In this document: positions 35,943-47,947 of the stretch, piece after piece
Layout: the number at the start of each line of letters is the position of its first letter
How positions within the stretch are numbered: position 1 is the stretch's first letter
NCBI GenBank assembly: GCA_947172415.1
Contig: OX359199.1
Location: forward strand, 5,081,384 to 5,145,383
Direction of reading: 5' to 3'
Length of the DNA stretch: 64,000 nucleotides
Source: Chondrosia reniformis
Lineage: Eukaryota; Porifera; Demospongiae; Chondrillida; Chondrillidae
The notes under the pieces: generated by a model
The model's database searches: none
What the model saw: only the letters and a program-made list of their open reading frames with translations
Told to the model about the DNA's origin: nothing
Position numbers and translations under genes: made by a program

Positions 35943-36782
35943 TCAGTGTGCATAGGCCAACAGAGAATGAAGCATATATTCATAATAGTCCCGATCATTG
36001 TTAATTTTTAACATTCTGTCGCTAATGCTGAGCGAGAGACCTGTACACTTGTCCCAGAATCCAACACGATCACTCTTCACCAGGAAAGGTCTCAGCGGAT
36101 AGCTAATCTCATTGGCATTGTAAGTGTAGGATATGTAAAGACAGAGATAGAACACCTCCTTCAGGTCTAGCAAAGAACACATGGCAAATTGCTCAAAGGC
36201 AGCTTGCATCAACATGAAAGTGAAGACGACATGGGACTCAATGAGGAAGCTATTAACTGTCCATCCGTTTAGCTGAAGGGCGCGATCAGCCTGTCGCATC
36301 CAGCCTACTACGTCGGCTACAGTCGGTCTGCAGGTCAACCCTTCTGTCTTGCTTAATACAAACTTTCCTAGCGACATCATTACGTCTGGTAAAGGAATAT
36401 TTTTCTTTTTGGGGCTTCGCTGCTTGGCTTTTCGTTCTGACTGCTCCTGAGGCTGATTCTCGATACGCGTGGCGTGCTCGGACCGCTCTTTCACATCACA
36501 TGTGCTCCCGACAGCCGTACTGTTTATTTTAGCGCACAGTGCTGCGTCGCAGGAAACGCTCTTCACTAATACACTCGGACCACCCAGTTGTTGCGGATGT
36601 TTGCGCTTTCCTCCTAATCCTATCTTCCACTTCGAAGTGGCAGCGTGCGTCAGTCTCCTTACATCCTCCGCCAGTTTCTTCTTCATTGATCTTTTGCTAT
36701 TGTCCATTGCAGTGCTCCGAGCTTCCAATGAGGTTGCGGATAGCACACGAATTGGAGAGGTTGCTGAAACGCTCTGGCCCAT
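35943..36782 (-). CDS. CDK5R1: CDK5 activator, p35-like
   Basis: 279 residues in one exon, the usual structure for this family. It starts M-G-Q-S-V-S, an N-myristoylation signal like that of p35. A basic Ser-rich N-terminal half follows (K-R-S-M-K-K-K-L; K-R-K-H-P-Q). The C-terminal half is the cyclin-fold activator domain: L-G-K-F-V-L, V-V-G-W-M-R-Q-A-D-R-A-L-Q-L-N-G-W, H-V-V-F-T-F-M-L, L-C-L-Y-I-S-Y-T-Y-N-A-N-E-I-S-Y-P-L-R-P-F-L-V, F-W-D-K-C, and M-L-K-I-N-N-D-R-D-Y-Y. It binds and activates CDK5 without cyclin regulation, anchored at membranes. I cannot tell CDK5R1 from CDK5R2; a single pre-duplication orthologue is likely. Confidence 0.93.
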   Translation of the reverse strand: MGQSVSATSPIRVLSATSLEARSTAMDNSKRSMKKKLAEDVRRLTHAATSKWKIGLGGKRKHPQQLGGPSVLVKSVSCDAALCAKINSTAVGSTCDVKERSEHATRIENQPQEQSERKAKQRSPKKKNIPLPDVMMSLGKFVLSKTEGLTCRPTVADVVGWMRQADRALQLNGWTVNSFLIESHVVFTFMLMQAAFEQFAMCSLLDLKEVFYLCLYISYTYNANEISYPLRPFLVKSDRVGFWDKCTGLSLSISDRMLKINNDRDYYEYMLHSLLAYAH

Positions 36783-38998
36783 TCTTCAATAATATAGTTT
36801 CTAGGTGTATATAGCAACGTAACAGTCGAGGGTTAACACAGACAGACGTGCAAAATGTTTTCCCTTAACTTGGAAAACGTTAACTTCTGCAGATAATCAC
36901 TCCAACGGTGTAAATAGCAGTTATTTGTATGACCAGATCTGCACTTGCTGTTGATAAACTTTACTCGAGGTAGCAAAATGCAGCCCCAGGTTAATGGATG
37001 AGTATATAATACAACGTACTTGCCTTCCGCAGAAGGGGTGTTTTCAATCGCTTCAAATCGACCGACTGATTATTCTTAACGTAGTCAGTCAATTTGTCGA
37101 GTTTAAGCTTATGACATCATCAACCGCAAACACTTTGATCTTTCTTTGGATAACGTTCTCTCTTAGCAACGGATTAATTGGTTTCGAATTCACCCAGGCT
37201 TTCCTGTGTAAAGCTACATGCATGTCCAAAGGTGCTACTGTTCTTAATATGATATCAGTAATGTCTACATGAGAGTCTTGTTACGGAAAAGAAAAGTAAA
37301 GCTACATGTGCTATATATAGCTACATGTCCAATATAGCTACATGTCATTCAGTGTGGAAATCAAAGACTGTTTCTAACCTGTTACGTGGCTTGTGTGGCC
37401 AAACTATATAGGTAATATTCACATGAGTGCTGGAGAGGATTTCAATATTAATGTTTTAACAAAAATACCTAGCAAACTATAGCTAGACACAAATTACAAT
37501 TGTTTTCATCTTGCTGGATTGCAATTGATGTTTCTATAAACCTGTTTGTTTTTATTTATAATAAGTTTACAATGTAGTTTTTCATTGCCAGGGTCCTGCT
37601 GTAACTAGGCAACAGGAAAAGTGAATGATGTAAATTGGCCATTGAAGCCAAACAAATTTGTCTTTCAGACTCCCACACAATCATTTTACTGAATCACTTT
37701 GCAATTGTAAACTTCCACTTTTTATATTCAAAGGATTATAACAAACTAACTAGGGAAGTCTGCACGGCTGCTGAAGTTTGTGTGTCACACTTCCCAGAGA
37801 TATATACATTCACTATTCATGGGAGAGTCATTAAACTAAAATTATCTTTAAATTGCAGCATTCATTTTCTAAACGTTTTTAATATTTCAAATAGTGTGAA
37901 ATGGTAATCTAAGCTCTTCAGAAACAAACACTGAGATAATAAAACATTGCTATAATACCTGTAAATCTTGAGATATATAGACTCTGTATGTGTCAGAGAT
38001 GATGGCAGGTTATACCCTATAAGGTATTGATACCAGACCTGTAGGAAAATTTAATTGGAACTAATTTGGAATGTGCACACAAAAACAAGGAATGAGAATA
38101 ATATAAAGTTCTGCATATGTGATTCGGATGAAAGGTTAAATCATATTGAAGAACAGTTCTATATATATAACATTACCTTATATAGTATCAGCCTCTCTGT
38201 GAAACCACATTGCTTAATTTTCAATAAAAATATTTATATATGAATCAGAACAAAATGGTATATATACAATGTGATGACATTCATCAAATCGGTCTTCAGT
38301 ACATAGCACAGCTATACAAATGTGCTGGTTAATACTTTGGTTTAAGTGTGCCAAAGGGATCAAAGATGTGACATGGATAATTCAATTTGTAATCAATATT
38401 TATATTTGCAGTGTCAGCAATATCAACAGACTACTATATAGCTAAGGTTATGTAACCAGCTCTGTGTCTTCATGCATGGTTATTTTCGGACATGCTGGCC
38501 ATGGGCTCACTTGAACACTATAATATGTGGCTTATATAAACAAGACCAGAAAATGAGATCAGATCTTTATTAATCGTTGTCACATTATCTATCAGCTATA
38601 TATATTCAATCTAGCTATATATACACTGGATTGAATACATCTACACACAATACAGTTATATATATACTGTAGCTAAATCTTAAGGAGTGTATTTTAATCA
38701 CAAAATTAACCCTACCAGCTTTCTTGAAATCAAACTCCTTCACATCAAACTCCTACCACTCACCTCCTTCACATCACACCTTTTTACCCTGTTCACCTCC
38801 AATTTCAAGACAAACATCACCATTAAATGTACACATATATACTTTTATACAGAATGCTTTAAGCACGCTAAAAGCTCAAAAATGTACAATATTAACAAAT
38901 ACTTGAGTAGTAATAATTAATTAAGAGGGAATAGAATATGTCTCTTAATCTGATACAGAGGTGGACATAGAGTTTAGAATAATCAAATTAAAATTTAG
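36783..38998. other. Large gene-poor interval
   Basis: About 2.2 kb without a recognisable exon on either strand. It contains repeated GCTACATGT and TATATA motifs near 37270-37350 and AT-rich sequence at 38540-38680. The right-hand part is probably the 3' flank of the DNAJB-like gene; the left part is the upstream region of the CDK5 activator and may hold its regulatory sequences. Confidence 0.5.
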
Positions 38999-41426
38999 TC
39001 AAGTGGTTTTGAGCCGTCTTTGTGGGCCATTGCCATCTTCTAGCATGCTTGAGCTCCTATTTGTCAGCTTTCCGTTCACATACGTCTCCTCGGTAACCTC
39101 CCCATTCCTTACAGTTCTGTAATATACAAGGAAATTTGGTGTACATACTGTATATGCAGTTAGCACCCACATTTGTACAAGTATATGTAGTTACATATTG
39201 CACCTGACCAGGCTGAATGTACAATGTAAATTGATATCTTTATAACATGATTTACAAAGGTAAACAGCAACGTTGTAAGATAAATTATGTGTATTTCAGC
39301 TTGTAGCATACACACAAATGTGTAATTTAAGGAAACAGTGGGTGTAGACTGTACTTTACCAACAATAGGTAGTCGGGACAATAACTAGTTTACACTTCAT
39401 CTTCCAAAGGCAAACAACCATTTAAAGCTATCAACTGTATTAAGAGATGCTTCTCTTTAGCTCACTTCTTAACAGTGATCTGTTTTCCATTTACTGTTTT
39501 AGTAGTGCTAGATTGCTGCACAAAGCTGCCAGAACCTAGTGAAACATAAAATGCCAAGCGCCAATTGCTGGGTGTTGCGTTTGTGTTTGAGCTAATCAGA
39601 CACACATTTACACCTCATATGGGTAATTGAAATGAAACAAAGTTTAAGCTCTGTATATATTCATATCCCATCATTAATAAGTGAGCACTTAGATACAAGG
39701 TTGAAATACTATATTTGTATATACCCAAACAAACAGTTGAGGCGGTCACGGCTTATGGCTATGATTTCAAAATTTTCCCAAGGTTTTCCAAAGTTAAAAA
39801 GAAGGATCGTCAATGACAGAATGGTATCCATATGTTCTGATTACACTAATCTAAATTAGTCTAGAATAACCACTGTGAGCTCTTATGAATAGTTAACTAA
39901 CCTTGGCCTGTTGAAGAAAATGTCTGAAAGTTGCTGAACCCTGGTCCAAATCCAGATCCAAATCCAGATCCAAATCCAGATCCAAATCCAGGTCCAAATC
40001 CATCAGAATCATCAAAGCCAAAGACATCTCTTGTGTGTCCACTTTGAGATCTCTGAGTTCTTGAACTGTGACTCCCAGAATGCCCAGGAAAACCTGGTTC
40101 ATCTATAAACAAACATTACCTTTGACAAGGTGTCAGAATCTTGTAGATATGTTGTGCACACATGTAACACACAATTCTGCTAACACCCAAATATGGTGAT
40201 GCCAAACAAAGTTACCGACCTATTCTTTCATCTTTGGGTATCTGATAACAGACAATTGGTTAGCTAGACATTAAAGCTAGATTAAAGGACTCTCTAGTTT
40301 CACTTAATTTACAAGAGGATTATCAAGTTTGACAGGACAGTTCCATCACAGCACTCTCGATAATAAGCTAGGATTATCATATGATCAGGTTTCTTATAGG
40401 TACATATGTTGAACTATCTTTGAAAGGGTTCATCTTTCAACTCCCTTTTGAGAATTCTGCTGAGGAAGATGGCTGGAACAAAACATGTTCAAGGAGTTAT
40501 CAAGAAACTGTGTCTGTAGATGCCCAAATGAGTTTAAACGATGAATCCTTTTCCTTAATACATTCTACATAATCCTTAACTTCAAGTCAATGGATTCTAA
40601 TGTCATATATACGAACCATTTAGTTACATACTGCACAGATAACATTACAGTAGCAAATTTATCAAGTTGCTAAGATATGCAGTTAGACCTGCTGAGAAGT
40701 GACCAATCAGTGGGCAGGCAGTGTTTTCCTTACCAGCTCAGCAACAGACCAATGGTGTTAATTATTGCAACACACATACATAAATACTTACCAGGGAACA
40801 TTGATCCTCTAAAAAATCCATGAAACATGTCTGTTTCAAAGAAGCTTTTAAAGATGTCTTCCGGGTTTCGGAAGGTGAATGAATATCCTCGAGGAAATCC
40901 CCCAAATGTTCCACTTCCACTTTCTCCCCCATTTACCAACCCATCTTTTCCATATACATCATAAATACTTCTTTTCTTGGCTACACGAAAAACAAAATAT
41001 TTTAGTACAGTCAGTAGGTCCGCAGACAATAGCGAAATATCTGTTTTCAAAACTGGAGCGTAAAATGACTAATTGTTAATCATTCAATTTTGTAAACAAA
41101 GTCATTCTTAGATATGTACTAACACTTTCACTATTGTTAATCTATCAAAAAGAGTTTGTATTTTTACTTACGATCAGATAAAACATCGTATGCTTCAGAT
41201 ATTGACTTAAACATCCTTTCTGCCTCCTCCTTATTGTCCGGGTTCTTGTCAGGATGCCACCTCAAAGCCATCCTTCTGTAACTAAGAACAAACAATTCCC
41301 GTGTTGGGCGATTGGATTAATTTGCCATCTAAGACTTACGCTTTCTTGATCTCGCTCTCAGTAGCATCTTTTTGTACACCTAAAAGTTCGTAGTATATGT
41401 TAGTATCGTCTCCAGATATTTCCATG
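38999..41426 (-). CDS. DNAJB6: J-domain protein, DNAJB6/DNAJB2-like
   Basis: Exon 1 (41426 to about 41340) and exon 2 (about 41280-41172) encode the J domain: [25 protein letters not shown] with the HPD motif that stimulates Hsp70 ATPase, and [13 protein letters not shown]. The next exon (about 40980-40793) holds [12 protein letters not shown] and a Gly/Phe region with [14 protein letters not shown], typical of DNAJB2/6/7/8. A later exon (about 40105-39902) has a Gly-Phe repeat. C-terminal exons (near 39540-39475 and 39117-38999) give [10 protein letters not shown] and [14 protein letters not shown], the conserved anti-aggregation region. The protein ends R-R-L-K-T-T. The start lies 123 bases from the divergent gene at 41550. 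Confidence 0.9.
39949..40004 (-). repeat. 12-bp coding repeat, Gly-Phe-Gly-Ser array
   Basis: AAATCCAGATCC and variants in tandem on the plus strand, encoding G-F-G-S/G-F-G-P repeats in the low-complexity linker of the DNAJB-like protein. All copies keep frame. Confidence 0.9.
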
Positions 41427-41549
41427 GCCTAACCGAAAATCAGTCTATAAAAACCAGAACGTTCCTCGAATCGGTTAGGGAACTCCCCAGTTACGCGCAA
41501 AGCGCGAAATTTGAACAGCTACCTCCTAGGCAGCTGAGAGAGAAAAAAG
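41427..41549. promoter_or_regulatory. Probable bidirectional promoter, DNAJB-like and 41550 gene
   Basis: 123 bases separate divergent start codons. The call is by spacing only; there is a GCGCAAAGCGCGAAAT stretch near 41497-41512 resembling an E2F-type site. Confidence 0.4.
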
Positions 41550-42457
41550 ATGGAAAATTCACCCTTAGTTACACCCACAGCAAGAGATGCAAGTCCGTTT
41601 GAAGGTGACGTCCCGTTTTCCGAATCCGCTAACATACACGACCTGAAAAAAGTTCAGTCTATCCCGGCAGGTGAAGAGCCGTCTCAATGTAAGAGACTTA
41701 AGAGTGACAATTACATTATGCCAGGTGAGCTGGCCTTTAAGCGACAAGTGTAGTTATTGTATACATAAATGGTACCACATTATTAAAACGTTTGACTTAA
41801 TCCTAAGATTTTCAATTGGACCTTGTCATATAGGATTTCTGTGTATTTTCTTTTACATTCCTAAGTTTAGCTTATTTCGTCGACGTGCCAATGTACAATG
41901 ATGTGCTTCTCTCCATTCCATATGTGTGTAGATGTTATTGAGGGTGGTCAAGTGGAGCCTTTGAAGAGCAACTCAATACTTTCTTCTAACAATCTAAAAG
42001 GTTCAGAATTTCCAAGTGGTCCTTCTACTCAGTTGAGTATATCCATTAAAGGTGTGCCTCACAGCGCCAGCTAAATATCATGATACAATTGGTGCATTAA
42101 CCCCCAAATACTAACTCTATATAATATCTATGGAAAACGTAATCATATCCTGCCTAAGTGCTAAATATTGGTTGTTCAATGTTACAGGTATTGAAGATGA
42201 AGCTTTACGCCTTTGCAAAAAGTGGAGCAACACTTTTGGGTGTGTAGCATGCTTAGTGACATGCCATGATCAGAAATGTGCGTCAATAATGTCTCTTTTA
42301 TAGGGAAAGTGAAGATTTTGAACACTATGTCTTGCAGCGTTTGGATGAAATGCTCAGTAAGGCGTATAAACTGGAGAAGAATCTCGCAGAACAGAAGAAC
42401 GCGTTAAAGAAAAGGCTGTTCGCGCTCACGCAAGCACTCGCTGGAGACAACTCTTAA
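41550..42457 (+). CDS. Small coiled-coil protein, possibly TEX12-like
   Basis: Four exons: 41550-41725, about 41932-42050, about 42188-42238 and about 42303-42457, total near 165 residues. The N-terminal two thirds are Ser/Pro-rich and probably disordered. The C-terminus is a helix: F-E-H-Y-V-L-Q-R-L-D-E-M-L, then K-A-Y-K-L-E-K-N-L-A-E-Q-K-N-A-L-K-K-R-L, ending T-Q-A-L-A-G-D-N-S. The spacing resembles the C-terminal helix of TEX12, a synaptonemal-complex central-element protein of similar size, but the resemblance is short and comes from memory of the pattern. If right, it would be a meiotic protein. Otherwise it is an unrecognised coiled-coil protein. DBF4 starts 178 bases downstream on the same strand. 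Confidence 0.55.
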
Positions 42458-42635
42458 TTTGCATCAAAATTATTAATGTTGTAATCATATTTAATTAAGG
42501 CGGAAGTTATTGAGTTCCGGTCACATGACTTGACAAAGAATTCAGGCGGCCAATCACAAAAGTTGGTTGACATCTACTGAATTTGGAGGCGTTCAAAGAA
42601 GAGGTATTTATTGGCAGAATATTAACACGGACATC

Positions 42636-44895
42636 ATGGCAGTGGCAATGAGTAAAGTAAATGCAAGTCTCTTACCAGGAAAGACCAACGGTAAATGATT
42701 GTTACTCTGTAAAGAAAGGCTTCTGCCAAGGCAATTCTATGCGGGCGAGGTAGAACTAACGACGATTGTTTGTATGTAGGAATGAAAGGTGTATTGAATC
42801 CTAAGAGAAAACTTGATTTTCCAGTGGAGGTTCTTAAAGGTAGAGCCTTTTACCTCGACCTTGTGGGACTGGACGCCTTGACAGCGGAATATCAAAAGGA
42901 GCTCACGCTTCGTGGAGCAGTAAGTAGATAAATGTAATAAACATATTGCTTTACTCTTGAAGTTTTATTGCATCACTTTGTATGTTTAGGTTGTATCGCA
43001 GTTCTTCGACAAGACTGTGGACGTTTTGGTGTTTAGAAAGGAAAAGAGAAAGTCTGGCAGTCCTGGTGGGAACGCCAGTCCTTCTGGTAACAGACCATCT
43101 CCATATAGCAACTCTTCAGCCAGTAACATGGTGAGTTGCATGCTTGCGAATGACAGTCCTCTAAAATATTCTATCACTCATTGTTGTTCCATTCTTCTCA
43201 GATGCTACAACGAGGTATGAAGGCCCTGGAGTTGGCTATTAAGAAGACCAAATCCTCTAAAGCTAAAGTTGACCTCAAGAAGAAGGCAGAAATGTGGGGC
43301 ATTGAAGTTTGGAGTACTAAAAGTAAGCTTGATAGGAATAAGAATAATTTGTTATGTGACAATTGCAAAGCATGTCCTATCCTCCTGATATTTATTTCAC
43401 GTGATCTATTAATGGTAGGGTTGGATGACTGCTTGGCCATGACCAAAGACCAGATTGTTTTAGAGAGAATAAGAAAGGTGAATGGATATGGCAAAGCACA
43501 GCCTGGCAGCCATAAGATAAGAGCTCTAAAAGAACCTTTTGTGAAAGTTGAAGATGTCAACAGGTTGGGAGCTTTGTTGTCAAGGTGTATCTGTATTTGA
43601 TTTTATGATATTTGGTTAGGATTTACAAGCCGCTGGTTCTTGAAATGAAGGCATGGCCGAAAGCAAACGATTCATGTTCACCAGAAGAGTCTCCGTTTGA
43701 CACTCCTAGAAGGGTGAGACATCACACAGCTAAGGCCAAGAAGCCAGCCACTGCAGTTGCTAAGAAAGCCCAAAAGGCTCTCCCTGAAAAGAGGTCTGGG
43801 TACTGTGAATGCTGCAAATCATACTTCAATGATATCTTATTGGTAAGAAGTGCACTGTTCTTACTAGAGCCTCTCAAACTACTGAGTTACTCCTCTCTGT
43901 AGCACTTGAGTGGTGAGCAGCATTTGGCATTTGCTGCCAATATAAAGAACTATGAATCTCTTGATGAAATTATATCTCAAGGGACTAGCTTTGAGGCCTT
44001 TTTGAAGAAGTATGCCAGAAAGAGTTCACCAAAAGTCACTCCTAAGAAGGTATGTATTTAGCTGTGCCAGGTATAGACACACAAGTATACTGACATCTGC
44101 ATTCTGTAGCCTTGCAGTGAAGCAACTCCAGGGTTTAGTACACCGTCAGTTGCAACCCCAGTGACACCCTACATCACTAGGTCAGTGGTCAGAGAAAGTG
44201 AAGCTCTTGAGCGAATGACTCCAGGTGTCAAGCGAAACCACCAGTCATCCAGTGATGATGTCATCCCATTCACCAAGAAGCCCAAATTCAGGCTCTCATC
44301 CTCTCCAATGAAGACACCACCTACACCTGTGAAGAATAGCATCACTCCTGATAAATGTTCCAAGTCCAGTAAAACTCTAAGTCTTTCACTGGAGAGGATG
44401 TCTGATTCACCCAGGACACTGACAGAGAAGCATATTGCATTTGTGCCAGGATATGGCACTGTTGTCACGGATACCCCCTCCAAGACACCTCAAAAGGCAG
44501 GTCCTCAACTGGAAGGCCTGTTTGCTGAACGAGATAGTCCACTCATCATCCGAATCCCAATCACCACTCCACAGTGTGGAAGTGGAATGAGCTACAAAGT
44601 TCAGAGTACAGCCAGTAAAACTAGCAGCAGAAGGAGTCTGCGGCAGCTTGCAAGAAAGCTGAACAAGAAACAATCGCCAGATGAATTTTGGAAATCAGCC
44701 CAGCATGATGTGATGACAAGAGTTGCTAAGCGCCAGAGCCCTAGGTTCTACAGTCCAATTCCTTCAACTCAATCTACAGAAACTTGTAGCTCAATTCTGT
44801 CTACCCCAAAGTCAGGACCAGGACCAGTGACACCAATTCGTACTCGCCGTCAGCCAAAGCGCCAGTGTAGGCAGAAGCTGTACACCAAATATTAA
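42636..44895 (+). CDS. DBF4: DBF4, regulatory subunit of CDC7 kinase
   Basis: Eight exons: 42636-42690, 42780-42919, 42990-43130, 43202-43322, 43419-43563, 43620-43842, 43903-44049 and 44110-44895, all in consistent phase. Motif N is clear: L-K-G-R-A-F-Y-L-D-L, then R-G-A-V-V-S-Q-F-F-D-K-T-V-D-V-L-V. Motif M follows as I-Y-K-P-L-V-L-E-M-K-A-W-P (near 43625). The DBF4-type zinc finger spans exons 6-7: Y-C-E-C-C-K-S-Y-F then H-L-S-G-E-Q-H. These let it bind and activate CDC7, which phosphorylates MCM helicase to fire origins. The long basic Ser/Thr-Pro-rich C-terminal tail has many S/T-P sites, consistent with cell-cycle control. Confidence 0.93.
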
Positions 44896-45099
44896 TGACT
44901 TAATTTTTATTACAATGACCTTGACAATTTTACTTTTACGTTTTGAGTTTTTATTCTACATTATTTGTACTGTATTTCATAAGTTAATTTAACCAACTTT
45001 TCATTGTGGGGTCAAAGTTCAAGTGTGTCACGCTGTTAACACGGGCGCTTGCCTCTGTCTAGTACACGATAGTACAAGCTGCGCGCTGTCTAATAGGAG

Positions 45100-47442
45100 A
45101 TGAATTGCATGGAACCCCCGTTTATCAAGGTATAATACAGAGTAGTTTTAGAGAAGCTACAGCACGATGTAATATCCCCGTTGTTAGATTAATGATGGTG
45201 AACACGGATACGACCTCAAGCACTTCTGTATTCCGAAGCATTATGCAGGAGACCTAGATAGGGTCTTGATTCCGAAAGGCTTCATTATGGATAGGTAAGA
45301 TGTAGTGTTGTTCACATTTTTGTATAGATAGAAGTCGGTTTTTACCCCATTTGATTTCATGACTATTTATTATATTGATTTTCTGGTATGTTAATTATCT
45401 ACATGAACGAATCTATATTTTCGGCTGTATACATGGATACACTTTGTATAGTGTTTAAATGGCTTTCCCTTCAACAGGGTCGAGAGGCTGGCGAGAGACA
45501 TCAGCGACGAGTTACAAGGACACCTAGTTGTTCTGTGTGTCTTGAAGGGAGGATACCAGTTCTTTAGTGACCTCATCAATTTCATCAAGTCAAACAACTC
45601 TAATAGCAGTACGTCCACGCGGTTCAATTACCAACCCATTAACTGGCAGTAATAAAGTACTGTGTTAAGCTATACTGTTATAATGGTTGGAATTTCTGGC
45701 AGTTTGTGTAATTACTATATATTTCAATTTCACTCTGAGCAAGATAAAGCTGAAAGTAATTCATTGATATGTTGTGGCCTCCATATGCTCAAATAGTTTC
45801 TCACTGTTGAAATGTGGGAGAGTGATGCTAGAGCTCGTATTACTAACCTGTTTTGAATTGCACCATCTCCCTAAAGTGTGTTGACCTTGCAAATCCTGCT
45901 CTGCCTTCAGTCAAAACAGTTGAAGTCATCATATTGATAACTGTAATCTAAATGTGTAAATATAATAATATATCCACTAAAATATGTATATTTGATTATA
46001 TTTGCCTGTTTCTTACCTCCCCACACCAGAAGAGACTGAAATCAATATGTTCATACAATTACATTGTTTGTGTCTTGCATTAATTTTATTCTACAATAAA
46101 TTTAAATATCGTATATCAAGAATTGAATGCATGTGCCTAAAAAATGAGAAATTCCTGCTTGCGCAATCTTTTTAACACCTCAATAATTTCATGTGTGCTA
46201 GTTCATGTACCTTAGTAACATCTCGTTTTGTTTTACAATGTTTTACTTATACCAATAAAATGTAATCATTATCCTCGCATCCAATTCCCAATATATGCTA
46301 ATTGAAAAAAGAGTATTTCCGGTACGCAATTATAATGTACATGTATTGTTTACTGGTAGAGGATAGAGACTATTGGAATGAGGTTCTGTTAATGATATTC
46401 ATAGGTTCTATACCAGTACAGATTCAGATTGATTTTATAAGATTGAAAAGTTATGAAGACACTCATTCAAAAGGAGAAGTGAAGGTAATGGGAATTGAGA
46501 ACTTGGAATCACTCAGAGGGAAGAATGTTCTCATTGTAGAGGATATCATTGATACTGGTCGTACTATGGGTAAACTGCTTTCTTTGATAGAAAACTATCA
46601 ACCAAAAAAGGTTAAAGTTGCTAGGTAAGACAGTATAATTATTTGTATCATTATTGTTTTCCTTGGAACTAAAAATATTATGAGCCGTCTTCTTGTTGTT
46701 TTCCAGCTTGTTAGTAAAGAGACTGGAGGGAGGAAGAAAATACACTCCAAATTGTAAGTCAACAGAACCTCTTCACTACCTTTCATTAGCAGCTGTAGTT
46801 GCTGCTATATTCATATACCCACATCTCTGTTATTCTGGTCATGTGATGTATTATAAAGAGCCATGAATGGAGCACTTAGAGGCAATTGTATGAGCTGAAA
46901 CATCAGGTTTCTCTGAGGTCACACCTGAAGTCTATCTGGTTCAGTGAGAGAAGGGGCTGTATCCTTTGTCAATGTAACCATCCATAGGCTAATGTGTCGC
47001 ATGATCATCTTTTGACTTTTAGAGCGTCTAAAAAGTCGAAAGATGATCCTTTCAAAAGATAAGTTTGATGCAGTTAGAAGAAATCCTTATTCTATTAAGT
47101 TGAAAATGGTGTTTTATATTAGCCATGTCTTTATACTGTAGATATAGGCTTTGAAGTTCCCGATAAATTTGTGGTTGGCTATGCTCTGGTAAGTTGTACC
47201 TACACATATTGTGTATATATCTCACAATGTTTGTATCTACATTCTCTATGCTGTAGGATTACAATGAATATTTTAGGGATTTGAATGTGAGTTGTAGTTG
47301 TCAATGGTGATATGCTGAGGCAAGCTGATTAATCAGTGTGGTTTATTTCTTCCCTTCTCAGCACATCTGTGTGCTCAATGAAGCTGCCATCCACAAGTAT
47401 TCAGCCGAGGAGCTGAAAAAGAGCCCCATTCCTCAGCACTAA
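45100..47442 (+). CDS. HPRT1: Hypoxanthine-guanine phosphoribosyltransferase
   Basis: Eight exons: 45100-45129, 45188-45294, 45478-45608, 46405-46624, 46707-46753, 47142-47188, 47257-47286 and 47362-47442. Two in-frame start codons exist (45100 and 45109). The enzyme converts hypoxanthine and guanine with PRPP to IMP and GMP. Seen: [21 protein letters not shown] (PRPP loop I), D-F-I-R-L-K-S-Y (flexible loop II), the PRPP-binding [24 protein letters not shown], and [23 protein letters not shown] with the catalytic base region. All active-site blocks are intact. The 800-base intron at 45609-46404 is long for this window and holds nothing I recognise. Confidence 0.96.
47003..47048. repeat. 46-bp hairpin in HPRT intron
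   Basis: Arms of 18 bases pair with one mismatch (GATCATCTTTTGACTTTT against AAAAGTCGAAAGATGATC) around a 10-base centre. It resembles the ends of the element at 53106-53237. Confidence 0.8.
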
Positions 47443-47947
47443 AGTTCTTTATGTTACTGATGTGGCACATTTTTCTTTGTGCTACAAGCTAGTAAATTTT
47501 AATTTCAGCATCACTCATGTTATAGATCAGTACTGCCTAACCAGCAACATATTTATGTGTATGTATTGCAAATGTAAAATGCTCTTGTAATGCAATTTGT
47601 TTGGTAAATACATACGTACACATCCTATACATACGTACACATCCTATACATAAATATGTTGACCAGTAAGTGTACTACATATGTATATAAAGTAGTACTA
47701 CTATGTAGCACTTGCTCATGTACCATGCCATTACCCGGTAGTTGTGTCTATTTGAATTGCAAACAATCCTGTTTGGCTAGAAGGATCCATAAAATTAAAC
47801 ATATCCACGCAGAGTCACAGTTACATCATCAGTATAGTCATAAGAAAATACTGCCTAATCAAAGCGTGCATGTAGGCCTACATATAGTATTCACGCAACA
47901 TTATTAGGCAGTAGTTGTGGTTCCGTTATCGCTTGGTCTAAGTATTA
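47443..47947. other. Intergenic, HPRT 3' flank
   Basis: No gene seen. A short direct duplication (ACATACGTACACATCCTATA twice, about 47610-47649) is the only structure. The right end must contain the promoter of the next gene. Confidence 0.5.

Noticed and set aside
36994..37272. Open frame on plus and a K-L-D-K-L-T-D-Y-V-K-N-N-Q stretch on minus
   Set aside because: No start, no clear donor (only a GC site) and no family resemblance; too little support for a gene.
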